Origin: Nocardioides panacis
Lineage (GTDB): Bacteria > Actinomycetota > Actinomycetes > Propionibacteriales > Nocardioidaceae
Direction of reading: 5' to 3'
Length of the DNA stretch: 64,000 nucleotides
Assembly: GCF_019039255.1 (NCBI RefSeq)
Contig: NZ_CP077062.1
Span: 2,790,001 to 2,854,000, forward strand
Shown here one piece after another: positions 37,290 to 45,475 of this stretch. The first letter of the stretch is position 1, and each line of letters opens with the position of its first letter. The position numbers and the translations under genes were made by a program. The notes beneath the pieces were generated by a model, which was given only the letters and a program-made list of their open reading frames with translations, was not told the origin of the DNA and did not search any database.

Positions 37290-38288
37290 TCAGCCGCTGC
37301 GGGAGACCCGCGGGTCGAGACGGGAGTAGGCGAGGTCGACGACCAGGTTGGCCAGCACGATCAGGAAGGCGGAGAAGAGAGTCACGCCGAGCACGACCGG
37401 GAGGTCGAGGTTGCCGACGGAGTCGACCAGCAGCGCACCGACGCCCTGCATGCTGAAGATCTTCTCGGTGATGACGGCGCCGCCGAGTAGGCCGCCGAGG
37501 TCGAGGCCGAACAGCGTGACCACCGGCAGCAGCGCGTTGCGCAGCGCGTGCCGGAGCACGACCTGGCGCTCGGAGAGCCCCTTGGCCCGGGCCGTCCGGA
37601 CGTAGTTCTCCTCGAGCACGTCGAGCATCTGGCTGCGCGTCATCCGGGTGTAGACCGCGGCGCTGGCCACCGCGAGCACCACCCAGGGCAGCACGAGGTG
37701 CCACGCCCAGCCGACCGGGTCCTCGCGGAACGGCACGAACGTCCCGACCGGCAGCACGTTGAGCTTGAACCCGAAGACGTAGATGCCGACCAGGCCGACC
37801 AGGTACGTCGGGGTCGAGACGCCGACGACCGTCGACCCCATCGCCACCCGGTCGACCCAGGTCCCCCGACGGAGCGCGGCCAGCACCCCGGTGCCGACCC
37901 CGACGACCGACCAGATCACCGCGGCACCGAGCGCGATCGAGGCGGTGATCCCGAACCGCTCCCCGATCAGCGACGTGACCGGCTCGTTCAGCCGGAAGGA
38001 GTAGCCGAAGCACGGTGCCGAGCAGTGCACCGTGGCGGCCGCGGTGCCGTAGCTGCGACCGGCCACGATCCCGCGCAGGAACTCACCGAGCTGGACGAGC
38101 ACCGGCTGGTCGTAGCCGAGGAAGTGCCGCACCACCTCGCGCCGTTCCGCGGTGCACGGCTTGCCGCAGGACGCCTGGGACACGTCGTTGGGCAGCAGGT
38201 GGAAGACGAGGAAGGTCAGGGCCGCGATCGTGAGCAGCACCAGCACCGCCGCGACCAGGCGCTTGACGACGTACGACGCGCCGGTCAT
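37290..38288 (-). CDS. Peptide ABC transporter permease (DppB type)
   Basis: A 332-residue inner-membrane permease with six predicted helices. The EAA loop near the C-terminus (YVRTARAKGLSERQVVLRHA) is the DppB signature. A large external loop with four cysteines (SQASCGKPCTAERRE and VHCSAPCFGY) is unusual and may be disulfide bonded. ATG overlaps the dppC stop by 4 nt. Confidence 0.94.
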   Translation of the reverse strand: MTGASYVVKRLVAAVLVLLTIAALTFLVFHLLPNDVSQASCGKPCTAERREVVRHFLGYDQPVLVQLGEFLRGIVAGRSYGTAAATVHCSAPCFGYSFRLNEPVTSLIGERFGITASIALGAAVIWSVVGVGTGVLAALRRGTWVDRVAMGSTVVGVSTPTYLVGLVGIYVFGFKLNVLPVGTFVPFREDPVGWAWHLVLPWVVLAVASAAVYTRMTRSQMLDVLEENYVRTARAKGLSERQVVLRHALRNALLPVVTLFGLDLGGLLGGAVITEKIFSMQGVGALLVDSVGNLDLPVVLGVTLFSAFLIVLANLVVDLAYSRLDPRVSRSG

Positions 38289-39202
38289 CGCTTGCCCACC
38301 AGCCGCGGGTCGACCGCGTCGCGCAGCCCGTCGCCGACGAGGTTGAACGCGAAGGTCACCACGAACAGCGCGGCGGCCGGGGCGAGGAGGTACCACGGGT
38401 CGGTGGCGATCCACGCGACGGCGGTGCCGATCGTGCGACCCCAGGCCGGGGTCGGCGGCGGGACCCCGACGCCCAGGAAGGACAGCGCGGCCTCGGCCCC
38501 GATGTTGCCGGGGACGGCCATCGTTGTGAACACGATGACGGTGCCGGTGAGGTTGGGCAGCAGCTGCTCGCGCAGCACGTGCCACGGCCCCGCGCCCATC
38601 GCCCGGCTGGCCGCCACGAAGTTGCGCTGCATCAGGGTGAGCGACTGGGCCCGGACCACGCGGGCGATCGACGGCCACCCGAACAGCCCGATCACGCCGA
38701 CGACCAGCAGCCACTTGGGGATCGACGACGGCGCGAACGCGCCGAGCGCGATCATGAAGATGAGGCTGGGGAAGCCCAGCAGGACGTCGGTCAGCCGGCT
38801 GACCACCCGGTCGTACCACCCGCCGAACAGCGCGGCCGTGGTGCCGAGCAGCACCCCGATCGACACCGAGATCACGGTCGCCGCCACGCCGACCAGGATC
38901 GACGTGCGCGCGCCGTACACGACGATCGCGAACAGGTCGCGCCCGGTCAGCGGCTCGACCCCGAACCAGTGGTCCGCGCTGACCCCGCCCAGCGCCCCGA
39001 GCGGCGACCCGTCGTCGCCGAGCGCCTGCGCGTCGTAGGTGAAGGGGTCGTGGCCGCCCAGCCGGGCCACCCACGGCGCCGCGAGCGCCACGAGGACCGC
39101 GAGTCCCACCACCGCCAGACCGACCATCGCAGCGCGGTCGCGGCGGAAGCCGGACCACGCCGACGGGTCGGCGTCGGGCCGGCGGTGCAGCAGGGAGGAC
39201 AC
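38285..39202 (-). CDS. Peptide ABC transporter permease (DppC type)
   Basis: A 305-residue permease, first gene of the dpp-type operon (dppC-dppB-SBP-dppDF). Six helices; the EAA loop is FVAASRAMGAGPWHVLREQL. GTG 39202 is chosen because GGAG lies 6 bases upstream; the longest frame begins at a TTG (39232) inside the presumed promoter. Partner of DppB in the membrane channel. Confidence 0.93.
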   Translation of the reverse strand: MSSLLHRRPDADPSAWSGFRRDRAAMVGLAVVGLAVLVALAAPWVARLGGHDPFTYDAQALGDDGSPLGALGGVSADHWFGVEPLTGRDLFAIVVYGARTSILVGVAATVISVSIGVLLGTTAALFGGWYDRVVSRLTDVLLGFPSLIFMIALGAFAPSSIPKWLLVVGVIGLFGWPSIARVVRAQSLTLMQRNFVAASRAMGAGPWHVLREQLLPNLTGTVIVFTTMAVPGNIGAEAALSFLGVGVPPPTPAWGRTIGTAVAWIATDPWYLLAPAAALFVVTFAFNLVGDGLRDAVDPRLVGKR

Positions 39203-39231
39203 GAAAGGCTCCTGTCGGACGGCGGTGGGCA

Positions 39232-39290
39232 ACGGGTCATTTAGCCCACCAAAGCAATGTACTTTCGCCCAAATCTATTTCGTGACCCGT
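39232..39290. promoter_or_regulatory. AT-rich dpp promoter region flanked by an inverted repeat
   Basis: ACGGGTCA (39232-39239) and TGACCCGT (39283-39290) flank 43 AT-richer bases upstream of dppC. TACATT and TAAAT-like -10 sequences lie inside on the minus strand. Could be a regulatory site; nothing identifies the regulator. Confidence 0.35.
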
Positions 39291-39338
39291 CTCACGACCC
39301 GACGGCAAGGCCGACGCAGCCTGGCCGGGGTGTGCCGG

Positions 39339-40032
39339 CTACGCCTTCGGGACCGTCCGGGTCTCCACGATCTGCTCCGCAAGCTGGCGCAGCTTCCACG
39401 TTCTTGTGCTTGGACAGCCGGATGAGGACGCTGAAGGCGCGGTCGGCGGTCAGCTCGAACCGCTCCATCAAGATGCCGGTGGCCTGACCGATGACCGTCC
39501 GGCCGCCGAGCGCCTTCTCGAGGTTCTCGACCTCCTGCGCCGCGGCGAGGGCGACGCCGATGTGGGCGGCCAGCGCGACGCCGTCATGGATGTCGTCGCT
39601 GCTGAAGGCCGCTCGGCTCCTGCCGTAGAGGTTCAACGCACCGAGGTTGTCACCGGTGGAGAACAACCGGTAGCTGACGATGCTGAACAGCCCGAGCCGA
39701 CGGGCGACCTCGGGACCCCACCGGGGCCACCGCTCATCGGTGGACAGGTCGTCGCTGTGCACGGTGTCGTGGTGCTGGAGCGCGTCGAGGCAGGGTCCCT
39801 CCCCCAGCTCGTGCTGCAGCGCGTCGACCTGGCGCAGCTCGTCGTTGCTCGTGGCATGGGTGTCGATGCGATCGCCACGATGGACGACGCACGCCCCTGC
39901 TGCGTCGCACCCGGGCAGGATCTCCGTCGCGACCGCCACCGCCCGCTCCATCGCCTGCCTGGCGCCGTCCTCGTCCTGCATGCCTCGGGCCGCGGCCGCC
40001 AGCTCGACGTTGAACTCGGTGCTGTTCGGCAT
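39339..40032 (-). pseudogene. GAF-ANTAR regulator with a +1 frameshift
   Basis: An RNA-binding antitermination regulator in two frames. GAF domain about residues 25-170 (GCDAAGACVVHRGDRIDTHA, LNLYGRSRAAFSS); the ANTAR helices start at LEKALGGRTVIGQATGILME. After LSKHKNV an extra G (CC at 39396-39397 on the plus strand) moves the frame. Removing one base restores KLRQLAEQIVETRTVPKA and a stop at 39339, the proper ANTAR end. As written, the frame continues to 39292 with an unrelated tail. GAGG precedes the ATG. Either a real mutation or a sequence error; the domain call is firm. Confidence 0.85.
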
Positions 40033-41224
40033 GCCTCAGCATGACCGATGACCGACGCGGCCCCGACGGCCGCCCACGACCGCGACCGTCGAGGAGGGCC
40101 GTCGCCGCCCAGAGGGAGAAGGCGAGGGCGGCCAGGAGGTAGGCGTTGCCGACCACGTGGTCGAGAGGGGTCCACCCGTACTCGCGGTGCTGGCCGTAGG
40201 GCGGCCAGACGATGGGACGGGCCACGAACACCGCGGCCCACCCGACGCTCGCCCCCTGGCTGCGCTCCCACAGCGCCAGCGCGACCGGGACCGCCCACAC
40301 CCAGTGGTGCGACCACGAGACCGGCGAGGCGAGCAGCATCGCCACCGCACCCAGGCACGTGCCGAGCACCCGGTCGCCGCGACGCCACCACCCGGCGCCG
40401 ACGACCAGGACCGCCAGCGCGAGGGGACCGGCGACGGCGAGCCACGGCAGGGTCGGCGGCGGGCCGTCGAGGAGACGGGTGAGCGCGCCGTACACCGACT
40501 GGTTGTGGGCCAGTGCCGGAGGGCCCACCCGGCTCGCGTCGACGAGCCCGCGGGTCCAGTACGTCGCCGACCAGCCGGGCATCGCCACGAACCCGATCGC
40601 GACGGTGCCGGCGAACGCCAGCGCCGCCCGTCCGGCGGCCGCCCGACGTCCGACCATCACGAGCAGCACCACGAACACGAGCGGGGTCAGCTTCACACCG
40701 GCGGCGATGCCGACCAGCACGCCGGACCAGCGCCGTTCGGGGCGGACCAGGTCGACCAGCACCGCCACCACGAGGAAGAGGTTGACCTGTCCGAACGTGA
40801 GGTTCTGCCACACCGGCTCCAGGGCAGCCGCGCCGCCGGTCACGAGCGCGACCCACCACCCGGGTGCGGGCCGGCCGGACGCGCGGCGTACCACCACGAC
40901 AGCGGCGGCGAGCGCACCCACCGACAGGCCGGTCCACAGCGCGGCCGCGAGCCACGCCGGCAGCAGGGCCAGGGGAACCATCGCGACCGCGGCGAACGGC
41001 GGGTAGGTGAACGGCAGCCCCGTCACCGGGTCGCCGGACCCGAGGGACGGCAGCCCGTCGAGCACCGCCCGGCCGCCGTACCGGTAGACGAGGAGATCCT
41101 TCGGGCCGCCGCGGAGCGCGGCCGCCACTGCCACGGCGACGGACAGGACCAGCACCGGCGCAGCACCGCCGACCAGCCGGCCCGGCCCCCGGGCGCGGCC
41201 GGCGGGCGACGCTTCAGTTCTCAC
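39734..41224 (-). CDS. GT87-like membrane glycosyltransferase, C-terminus doubtful
   Basis: Polytopic protein resembling the GT87/DUF2029 polyprenyl-phosphate-mannose-dependent mannosyltransferases of actinobacterial lipoglycan assembly. About ten hydrophobic helices between residues 15 and 380. The external acidic motif region FTYPPFAAVAMVPLALLPAW, WQNLTFGQVNLFL and GVKLTPLVFVVLL are family features. GTG 41224 is chosen. The open frame continues for about 100 Arg/Gly-rich residues into the ANTAR gene on the same strand, which is not believable. A one-base shift near 40060-40090 would end it at 40036, 3 bases before the ANTAR start. Confidence 0.7.
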   Translation of the reverse strand: MRTEASPAGRARGPGRLVGGAAPVLVLSVAVAVAAALRGGPKDLLVYRYGGRAVLDGLPSLGSGDPVTGLPFTYPPFAAVAMVPLALLPAWLAAALWTGLSVGALAAAVVVVRRASGRPAPGWWVALVTGGAAALEPVWQNLTFGQVNLFLVVAVLVDLVRPERRWSGVLVGIAAGVKLTPLVFVVLLVMVGRRAAAGRAALAFAGTVAIGFVAMPGWSATYWTRGLVDASRVGPPALAHNQSVYGALTRLLDGPPPTLPWLAVAGPLALAVLVVGAGWWRRGDRVLGTCLGAVAMLLASPVSWSHHWVWAVPVALALWERSQGASVGWAAVFVARPIVWPPYGQHREYGWTPLDHVVGNAYLLAALAFSLWAATALLDGRGRGRPSGPRRSSVMLRHAEQHRVQRRAGGRGPRHAGRGRRQAGDGAGGGGRDGDPARVRRSRGVRRPSWRSHRHPCHEQRRAAPGRRAAARAGGGTLPRRAPAPRHRAQRRPVHR

Positions 41225-41422
41225 CTGCACGAGGTCTCCCGGGACCGGTCCACTCCGCCGCACCGAGAAGTCGAGCCACACCGATTCTCCCGCCGGACGG
41301 CGCCGACCGCCACCGACGTCCCGGGGTCCCCCGGACCGCGTGCGCTGCCCGGCCGCGGCCCACGCCTCCGGCATACTGGGCCTCGGATCGGACCGCGCGA
41401 TGTCCAAGAGTCCCGGTCCCCC

Positions 41423-41496
41423 GCCCCCGTAGCTCAGCTGGATAGAGCGTCGGACTTCTAATCCGGTGGTCGCAGGTTCGAGTCCTGCCGGGGGCG
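41423..41496 (+). tRNA. tRNA-Arg (anticodon TCT)
   Basis: Acceptor arms GCCCCCG and CGGGGGC, anticodon loop CTTCTAA on TCGGA/TCCGG, T-loop TTCGAGT, discriminator G. CCA is not encoded. Its 3' end is 2 bases from the stop of the convergent add gene. Confidence 0.96.
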
Positions 41497-41498
41497 CT

Positions 41499-42551
41499 TC
41501 ACCCAGCCAAGGGCCCGGTGCCGGCCGTGTAGGCGTCGATCTCGGCGGCCAGCGCGGCCTGCTCCTGCGCGGGCAGGAACGACGCGTGCACCGTGTTCTT
41601 CGCGAGGTCGGCGATGCCCTGCTCGTCGAGGCCGAGCAGGTCGGCGGCGATCTCGTACTCCCGGTTCAGCGTGGTGCCGAACATCGGCGGGTCGTCGCTG
41701 TTGATCGTCACGGTCACCCCGGCGTCGTACATCTGCTTGAGCGGGTGGTTCTCCAGCACGTCGACCGCACGGGTGGCGATGTTCGAGGTCGGGCAGACCT
41801 CGAGGGGGATGCCGTGCTCGACGAGGTAGGCGAGGAGCTCCGGGTCCTGCACCGAGGAGGTGCCGTGCCCGATCCGCTCGGCGCCGAGCACGTGGATCGC
41901 GTCCCACACGGTCTGCGGACCGGTGGTCTCCCCGGCGTGCGGGACGCTGTGCAGCCCGGCCGCCCGGGCCTGGTCGAACACGTCCTTGAACTGGGGCCGG
42001 TCGACGCCGACCTCGGGTCCGCCGAGACCGAAGCCGATCAGTGTCTCGGGCGCGTGGTCGAGCGCGAAGCCGAGGGTGTCGACGGCCGACGGCAGGCCGG
42101 ACTCGCCCGGGATGTCGTAGACCCAGCGCAGCCGGATGCCGTGGTCCCGCTCGGCCGCCACCCGACCGTCCTCGACCGCCTCGACGTAGGCCTCGATCGG
42201 GACGCCGGCCTGCACCGAGGTCCAGGGCGTCAGGGTCATCTCGGCGTACCGGATGTTCTGCGCGGCCATCTCGGTGGCGACCTCGTAGGTGAGCAGCCGG
42301 ATGTCCTCGGGCTCGCGGAGCAGGTCGACCACGGCGAGGTAGACCTCGATGAAGTGGCCGAAGTCGCGGAACGTGTAGAAGTCGCGCAGCGCGTCGAGGT
42401 CGGCGGGCACGGTGCCGGGGTGCCGCGCGGCCAGCTCGGAGACGATCCGCGGCGAGGCGGACCCGACGTGGTGGACGTGGATCTCGGCCTTGGGCAGGCC
42501 CGCGACGAACGCGGCGTGCGGAGAGGTCGGGGTGGGGGTGGCGTCGGACAT
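41499..42551 (-). CDS. add: Adenosine deaminase
   Basis: A 350-residue zinc enzyme of the adenosine/AMP deaminase fold in purine salvage. Metal ligands: HVH in KAEIHVHHVG, His in SVPHAGETTG, Asp in NSDDPPMFGT; catalytic Glu in HAGET and His in ERIGHGTSS. The N-terminal motif reads HVHHVGSAS rather than HVHLEGTL, as in an actinobacterial subgroup; an aminofutalosine deaminase is a less likely alternative. CAGACT lies 7 bases before ATG, close to the leaderless pattern. Confidence 0.9.
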   Translation of the reverse strand: MSDATPTPTSPHAAFVAGLPKAEIHVHHVGSASPRIVSELAARHPGTVPADLDALRDFYTFRDFGHFIEVYLAVVDLLREPEDIRLLTYEVATEMAAQNIRYAEMTLTPWTSVQAGVPIEAYVEAVEDGRVAAERDHGIRLRWVYDIPGESGLPSAVDTLGFALDHAPETLIGFGLGGPEVGVDRPQFKDVFDQARAAGLHSVPHAGETTGPQTVWDAIHVLGAERIGHGTSSVQDPELLAYLVEHGIPLEVCPTSNIATRAVDVLENHPLKQMYDAGVTVTINSDDPPMFGTTLNREYEIAADLLGLDEQGIADLAKNTVHASFLPAQEQAALAAEIDAYTAGTGPLAG

Positions 42552-42706
42552 GCCGCACAGTCTGCCGTGCCCGTCGGTCTAGCCCGAGGGTGGCTGCGCG
42601 GCCGCGGATTGTTTGGACCGGCGGCCGGTGGCCACAGACAGGTCAGGCGTCCGGAAGCCCCGGCGTGTCGCGGCGGGCCGTCCCGGACGGTCGCGGTACA
42701 AAAGGT

Positions 42707-42739
42707 GAGGCCCCGCAAAGTATGAGTTTGCGGGGCCTC
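42707..42739. terminator. Strong terminator in the add-dsbA gap
   Basis: Perfect 13-base arms GAGGCCCCGCAAA and complement with a 7-base loop. On the minus strand it is followed by ACCTTTTGT, a T-rich tail, so it ends a minus-strand transcript from the right. Confidence 0.85.
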
Positions 42740-42956
42740 TGCTTTGAGTCGTCCGTGACGCTCCGACTCTCACGGTCGGGCCGGTGATCCCTGGCCCCGT
42801 CACGGGCCGTCCGGCAGATCGCTCCGCCGGCCTGGATCTCGGTTTCCGTCCGATCCCGCCTCCGGGTCTCCCCGTCGGCGTGAGGTAGTTCTATCCCCGG
42901 AAACCCCTCTGCCGCAAGGGATTCACCGCGACTTTCTCGGGCAGTTCCCGGGCCCT
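42740..42956 (-). other. Structured non-coding stretch, candidate small RNA
   Basis: No gene is seen between add and dsbA (453 bases). After a first hairpin (42957-42980) the minus strand carries a closing stem CCGTGACG (42798-42805) with CGTCACGG (42753-42760) that encloses two smaller helices (GGGCC/GGCCC and CGAC/GTCG), and then a second terminator with a T-rich tail. A weak TTGCGG/TAGAAC promoter lies near 42890-42930. I know no RNA family that fits. It could instead be a leftover 3' UTR. Confidence 0.3.
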
Positions 42957-42980
42957 CGGCGTGTCGGTCCTGACACGCCG
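42957..42980. terminator. Hairpin after dsbA
   Basis: CGGCGTGTC and GACACGCCG, perfect 9-base arms, 6-base loop, 24 bases past the dsbA stop. No T-run. Confidence 0.55.
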
Positions 42981-43004
42981 CGATGCCGGTTCCCACCCGA
43001 GGGC

Positions 43005-43772
43005 TCAGCCGGCCGCGACCGCCTTCTCGACCTTGCTGACGAGCTCGTCGGTCGTGGTGAACTTCACGACCGTGCCGTCGATCTTGACCGTGGGGGTGCT
43101 GTTCACGCCGTCCTTGGAGGCCTGGTCGTTGACGTTCTTGACCCACTGCGCGAACGTCCGGTCGTCGATCCCCTTCTGCACCGCCGACGCCTCGGCCCCG
43201 GCCTGGACCGCGAGCGAGACCAGCTTGGCGTCGCTGAGACCGGCGCTGCCCTCGGCCGGCTGGTTCTCGAAGAGCAGGTCGTGGAACTTCTTGGCGACCT
43301 CGGGGCCGGAGGTGTCGAGCACCACGGCGAGCGCGTTGGCGGCCCGGCTGGAGTACTCGGTGCTGGTGCTGCCGTCCAGGAAGCTGAGCACGTGGTACTG
43401 CAGCTGCACCTTGCCGGCCTCCACCTGCTTCTCCAGCGCGTCCCGGCTGGCCGCCTCGAACTGGCCGCAGAACGGGCACAGGAAGTCCTCGTAGACCGCG
43501 ACCTTCACCGGGGCCGAGTCCGGGCCGGCGGGCACGGCGTACCCCACCGCACCCGTCGGCGGGGTGCCGGCCGCCGTCGAGGTGTCGCGGCGGGACTGGA
43601 CGGCGTACCCGATGCCGAGGACCAGCGCGAGCACGACGACCACGACCGCGGACACCACCGCCGTACGCCGCCGCCGCTCCTTGCGCTCCTGCTCTGCCCG
43701 GATCGCGGCGGCGCGCGACCGAGCCGCCTCCGACTCGGCGCGGCGGGTGGCGGTGGACTTCCTCTTGGCCAT
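43005..43772 (-). CDS. Membrane-anchored DsbA-like thiol oxidoreductase
   Basis: A 255-residue protein. A charged cytoplasmic N-terminus (MAKRKSTATRRAESEAARSR), one transmembrane helix (AVVSAVVVVVLALVLGIGYA, about 38-58), then an extracytoplasmic thioredoxin domain with VAVYEDFLCPFCGQFEA (CPFC active site) and STPTVKIDGT (cis-Pro). It likely forms or handles disulfides outside the membrane. The MauE-type gene 32 bases upstream could supply the electron path, an arrangement common in actinobacteria. Confidence 0.93.
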   Translation of the reverse strand: MAKRKSTATRRAESEAARSRAAAIRAEQERKERRRRTAVVSAVVVVVLALVLGIGYAVQSRRDTSTAAGTPPTGAVGYAVPAGPDSAPVKVAVYEDFLCPFCGQFEAASRDALEKQVEAGKVQLQYHVLSFLDGSTSTEYSSRAANALAVVLDTSGPEVAKKFHDLLFENQPAEGSAGLSDAKLVSLAVQAGAEASAVQKGIDDRTFAQWVKNVNDQASKDGVNSTPTVKIDGTVVKFTTTDELVSKVEKAVAAG

Positions 43773-43804
43773 CGGTGTCTCGTCTCTCGGTCGATGGTGC
43801 GGTC

Positions 43805-44488
43805 TCAGGCGGGCAGCAGCCGGTTGTCGAGCGCCAGCGGGGTGCGCGGCCGCCAGACCAGCCAGGCGCTGAGCGCCAGCAGGCCCACGTCCCGGGCGAC
43901 CTCCCAGGGGTACTTCGCGGCGGCGTTCTGGGCCGGGCCCGCTCCCCCGCCGAAGCAGCCGCACTCGATCGACAGGCCGCGGGCCCACGCCGAGCCGATG
44001 CCGACGACGAACGCCACCAGCAGCACGGCGGACAGCGCGGCCGCGCCCCGCGTCAGCAGCCCGGCCAGCAGGCAGAGCCCGACGAGGATCTCCAGCACCG
44101 GCAGCGCGTGCCCGACGACGGGAACGAGGCTCTCCGGGAGGAGCTGGTAGGCCCGGACCGCCCGAACGTTCTCGCTCGGGTCCGGCAGCTTCAGGACGCC
44201 CGCGACCACCCACACCCCACCGACGACGAGCCTGGCCAGCAGCACGGCGGACAGCGCGGCCGCGCCCCGCGTCAGCAGCCCGGCCAGCAGGCAGAGCCCG
44301 ACGAGGATCTCCAGCACCGGCAGCGCGTGCCCGACGACGGGAACGAGGCTCTCCGGGAGGAGCTGGTAGGCCCGGACCGCCCGAACGTTCTCGCTCGGGT
44401 CCGGCAGCTTCAGGACGCCCGCGACCACCCACACCCCACCGACGACGAGCCTGGCCAGCAGCCCTGCCCAGGCACCCGTACGACGCAT
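43805..44488 (-). CDS. MauE/DoxX-type redox membrane protein with internal tandem duplication
   Basis: A 227-residue membrane protein. A single-copy version would be 154 residues: helices VVGGVWVVAGVL, LVPVVGHALPVLEILVGLCL, ALSAVLLVAFVVGIG, then SIECGCFGGG (the MauE CxC motif) and a last helix. Here 73 residues starting ARLVVGGVWVVAGVLKLPDP occur twice without a change, because 219 bases are exactly duplicated (44017-44462). The frame stays open. The extra copy adds helices, so topology of the CxC end could be altered. TAGAGT (44495-44500, minus) 6 bases before ATG: leaderless. Co-oriented with the dsbA-like gene. Confidence 0.85.
   Translation of the reverse strand: MRRTGAWAGLLARLVVGGVWVVAGVLKLPDPSENVRAVRAYQLLPESLVPVVGHALPVLEILVGLCLLAGLLTRGAAALSAVLLARLVVGGVWVVAGVLKLPDPSENVRAVRAYQLLPESLVPVVGHALPVLEILVGLCLLAGLLTRGAAALSAVLLVAFVVGIGSAWARGLSIECGCFGGGAGPAQNAAAKYPWEVARDVGLLALSAWLVWRPRTPLALDNRLLPA
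44017..44462. repeat. Exact 219-bp tandem duplication inside mauE
   Basis: Bases 44017-44243 and 44236-44462 are identical over 227 positions at an offset of 219. Both ends and the junction carry CCAGCAGC, an 8-base direct repeat that would explain slippage or unequal recombination. Confidence 0.95.
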
Positions 44489-44538
44489 GGCCCCACTCTA
44501 GGAAGGCTCTCTGAGAGCACACTGAGTAGGGTGACGAC

Positions 44539-45171
44539 GTGAACGACCGACTTGTGTGGATCGACTGTGAGATGACCGGGCTCGACCTCGGCGCCGACGC
44601 GCTCATCGAGGTCGCCGCCCTGGTGACCGACTTCGAGCTCAACGTGCTCGGCGACGGCGTGGACGTGATCGTCAAGCCGCCGCCGGAGGCGCTCGCGCAG
44701 ATGGACGACTTCGTGCGCAACATGCACGTGTCCTCCGGGCTCCTCGACGAGCTCGACGGTGGGATGACGATGGCCGAGGCCGAGGAGAGGGTGCTCGCCT
44801 ACATCAAGGAGCACTGCCCCGACGGCAGCCGGCCGCCGCTGGCCGGCAACACCGTCGCCACGGACCGGTCCTTCCTGGCCCGCGACATGCCGGCGCTCGA
44901 GTCGTTCCTGCACTACCGGATCGTGGACGTCTCCTCGATCAAGGAGCTGGCCCGCCGGTGGTACCCCCGTGCCTACTTCAACGCGCCCGCCAAGTCCGGC
45001 AACCACCGGGCGCTCGCGGACATCCAGGAGAGCATCGAGGAGCTCCGCTACTACCGCGCCGCGGTGTTCGTCCCGGCCCCCGGGCCGGACTCCGACACGG
45101 CCAAGGGGCTGGCCGCCGAGCACGGCGGCTCGCTCACCGGCGCGGGCGGCCCGGGTCCGACCACCGGCTGA
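44539..45171 (+). CDS. orn: Oligoribonuclease
   Basis: A 210-residue DEDDh 3'-5' exonuclease that degrades 2-5 nt RNAs (including pGpG). Exo [21 protein letters not shown], Exo [17 protein letters not shown], Exo [23 protein letters not shown] hold the catalytic Asp, Glu, Asp, His and Asp. The tail after residue 182 is low complexity (Gly, Pro, Thr). TAGGGT (44527-44532) lies 6 bases before GTG 44539: leaderless. Divergent from mauE. Confidence 0.97.
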   Translation: MNDRLVWIDCEMTGLDLGADALIEVAALVTDFELNVLGDGVDVIVKPPPEALAQMDDFVRNMHVSSGLLDELDGGMTMAEAEERVLAYIKEHCPDGSRPPLAGNTVATDRSFLARDMPALESFLHYRIVDVSSIKELARRWYPRAYFNAPAKSGNHRALADIQESIEELRYYRAAVFVPAPGPDSDTAKGLAAEHGGSLTGAGGPGPTTG

Positions 45172-45244
45172 CATCGCGTACACTTTTCCCTGCTTCGGCT
45201 TCTCCTGATCGTCTCGCCACGGTCCCGGAGGGGCCGACAGCCAT

Positions 45245-45321
45245 GGTGGGCGTAGCTCAGCTGGTAGAGCGCCGCGTTGTGGTCGCGGATGTCGCGGGTT
45301 CAAGTCCCGTCGTTCACCCCA
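45245..45321 (+). tRNA. tRNA-His (anticodon GTG)
   Basis: Acceptor arm GTGGGCG with CGTTCAC (two G-T pairs), preceded by the G-1 typical of tRNA-His (45245) opposite discriminator C. Anticodon loop TTGTGGT on CCGCG/CGCGG, T-loop TTCAAGT. CCA encoded. Confidence 0.96.
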
Positions 45322-45327
45322 CGCAGA

Positions 45328-45364
45328 AGAGCCGCAGGCCGGACCTCGTCCGACCTGCGGCTCT
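45328..45364 (+). terminator. Terminator after tRNA-His
   Basis: Eleven-base arms AGAGCCGCAGG and CCTGCGGCTCT, 15-base loop, 7 bases after the tRNA. Confidence 0.8.
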
Positions 45365-45413
45365 CGTCGTTCTCGCCCGTTCTGGGCGTGTTTGGTAAAG
45401 GTTTCGCCAGAGG

Positions 45414-45442
45414 CTCAAGAAGTCCCCGGCCCCGGTCGATAC
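45414..45442 (+). promoter_or_regulatory. Possible sigma-28-type promoter before the small orphan gene
   Basis: CTCAAG at 45414 and GGTCGATAC at 45434 resemble the CTCA-N15-17-GCCGAT form described for motility-type sigma factors in actinobacteria (from memory). The next gene starts 34 bases on. Speculative. Confidence 0.3.
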
Positions 45443-45475
45443 ACCAGTTACCAAGACGTCCAGGGAGGGCCAGTC

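Noticed and set aside
42579-42803. Minus-strand frame of 74 codons between add and dsbA
   Set aside because: No ribosome site, low-complexity composition, crosses the strong terminator at 42707-42739.
42740-43004. c-di-AMP (ydaO) riboswitch, SRP RNA or RNase P RNA
   Set aside because: Conserved blocks of these families are not found and no suitable downstream gene exists.
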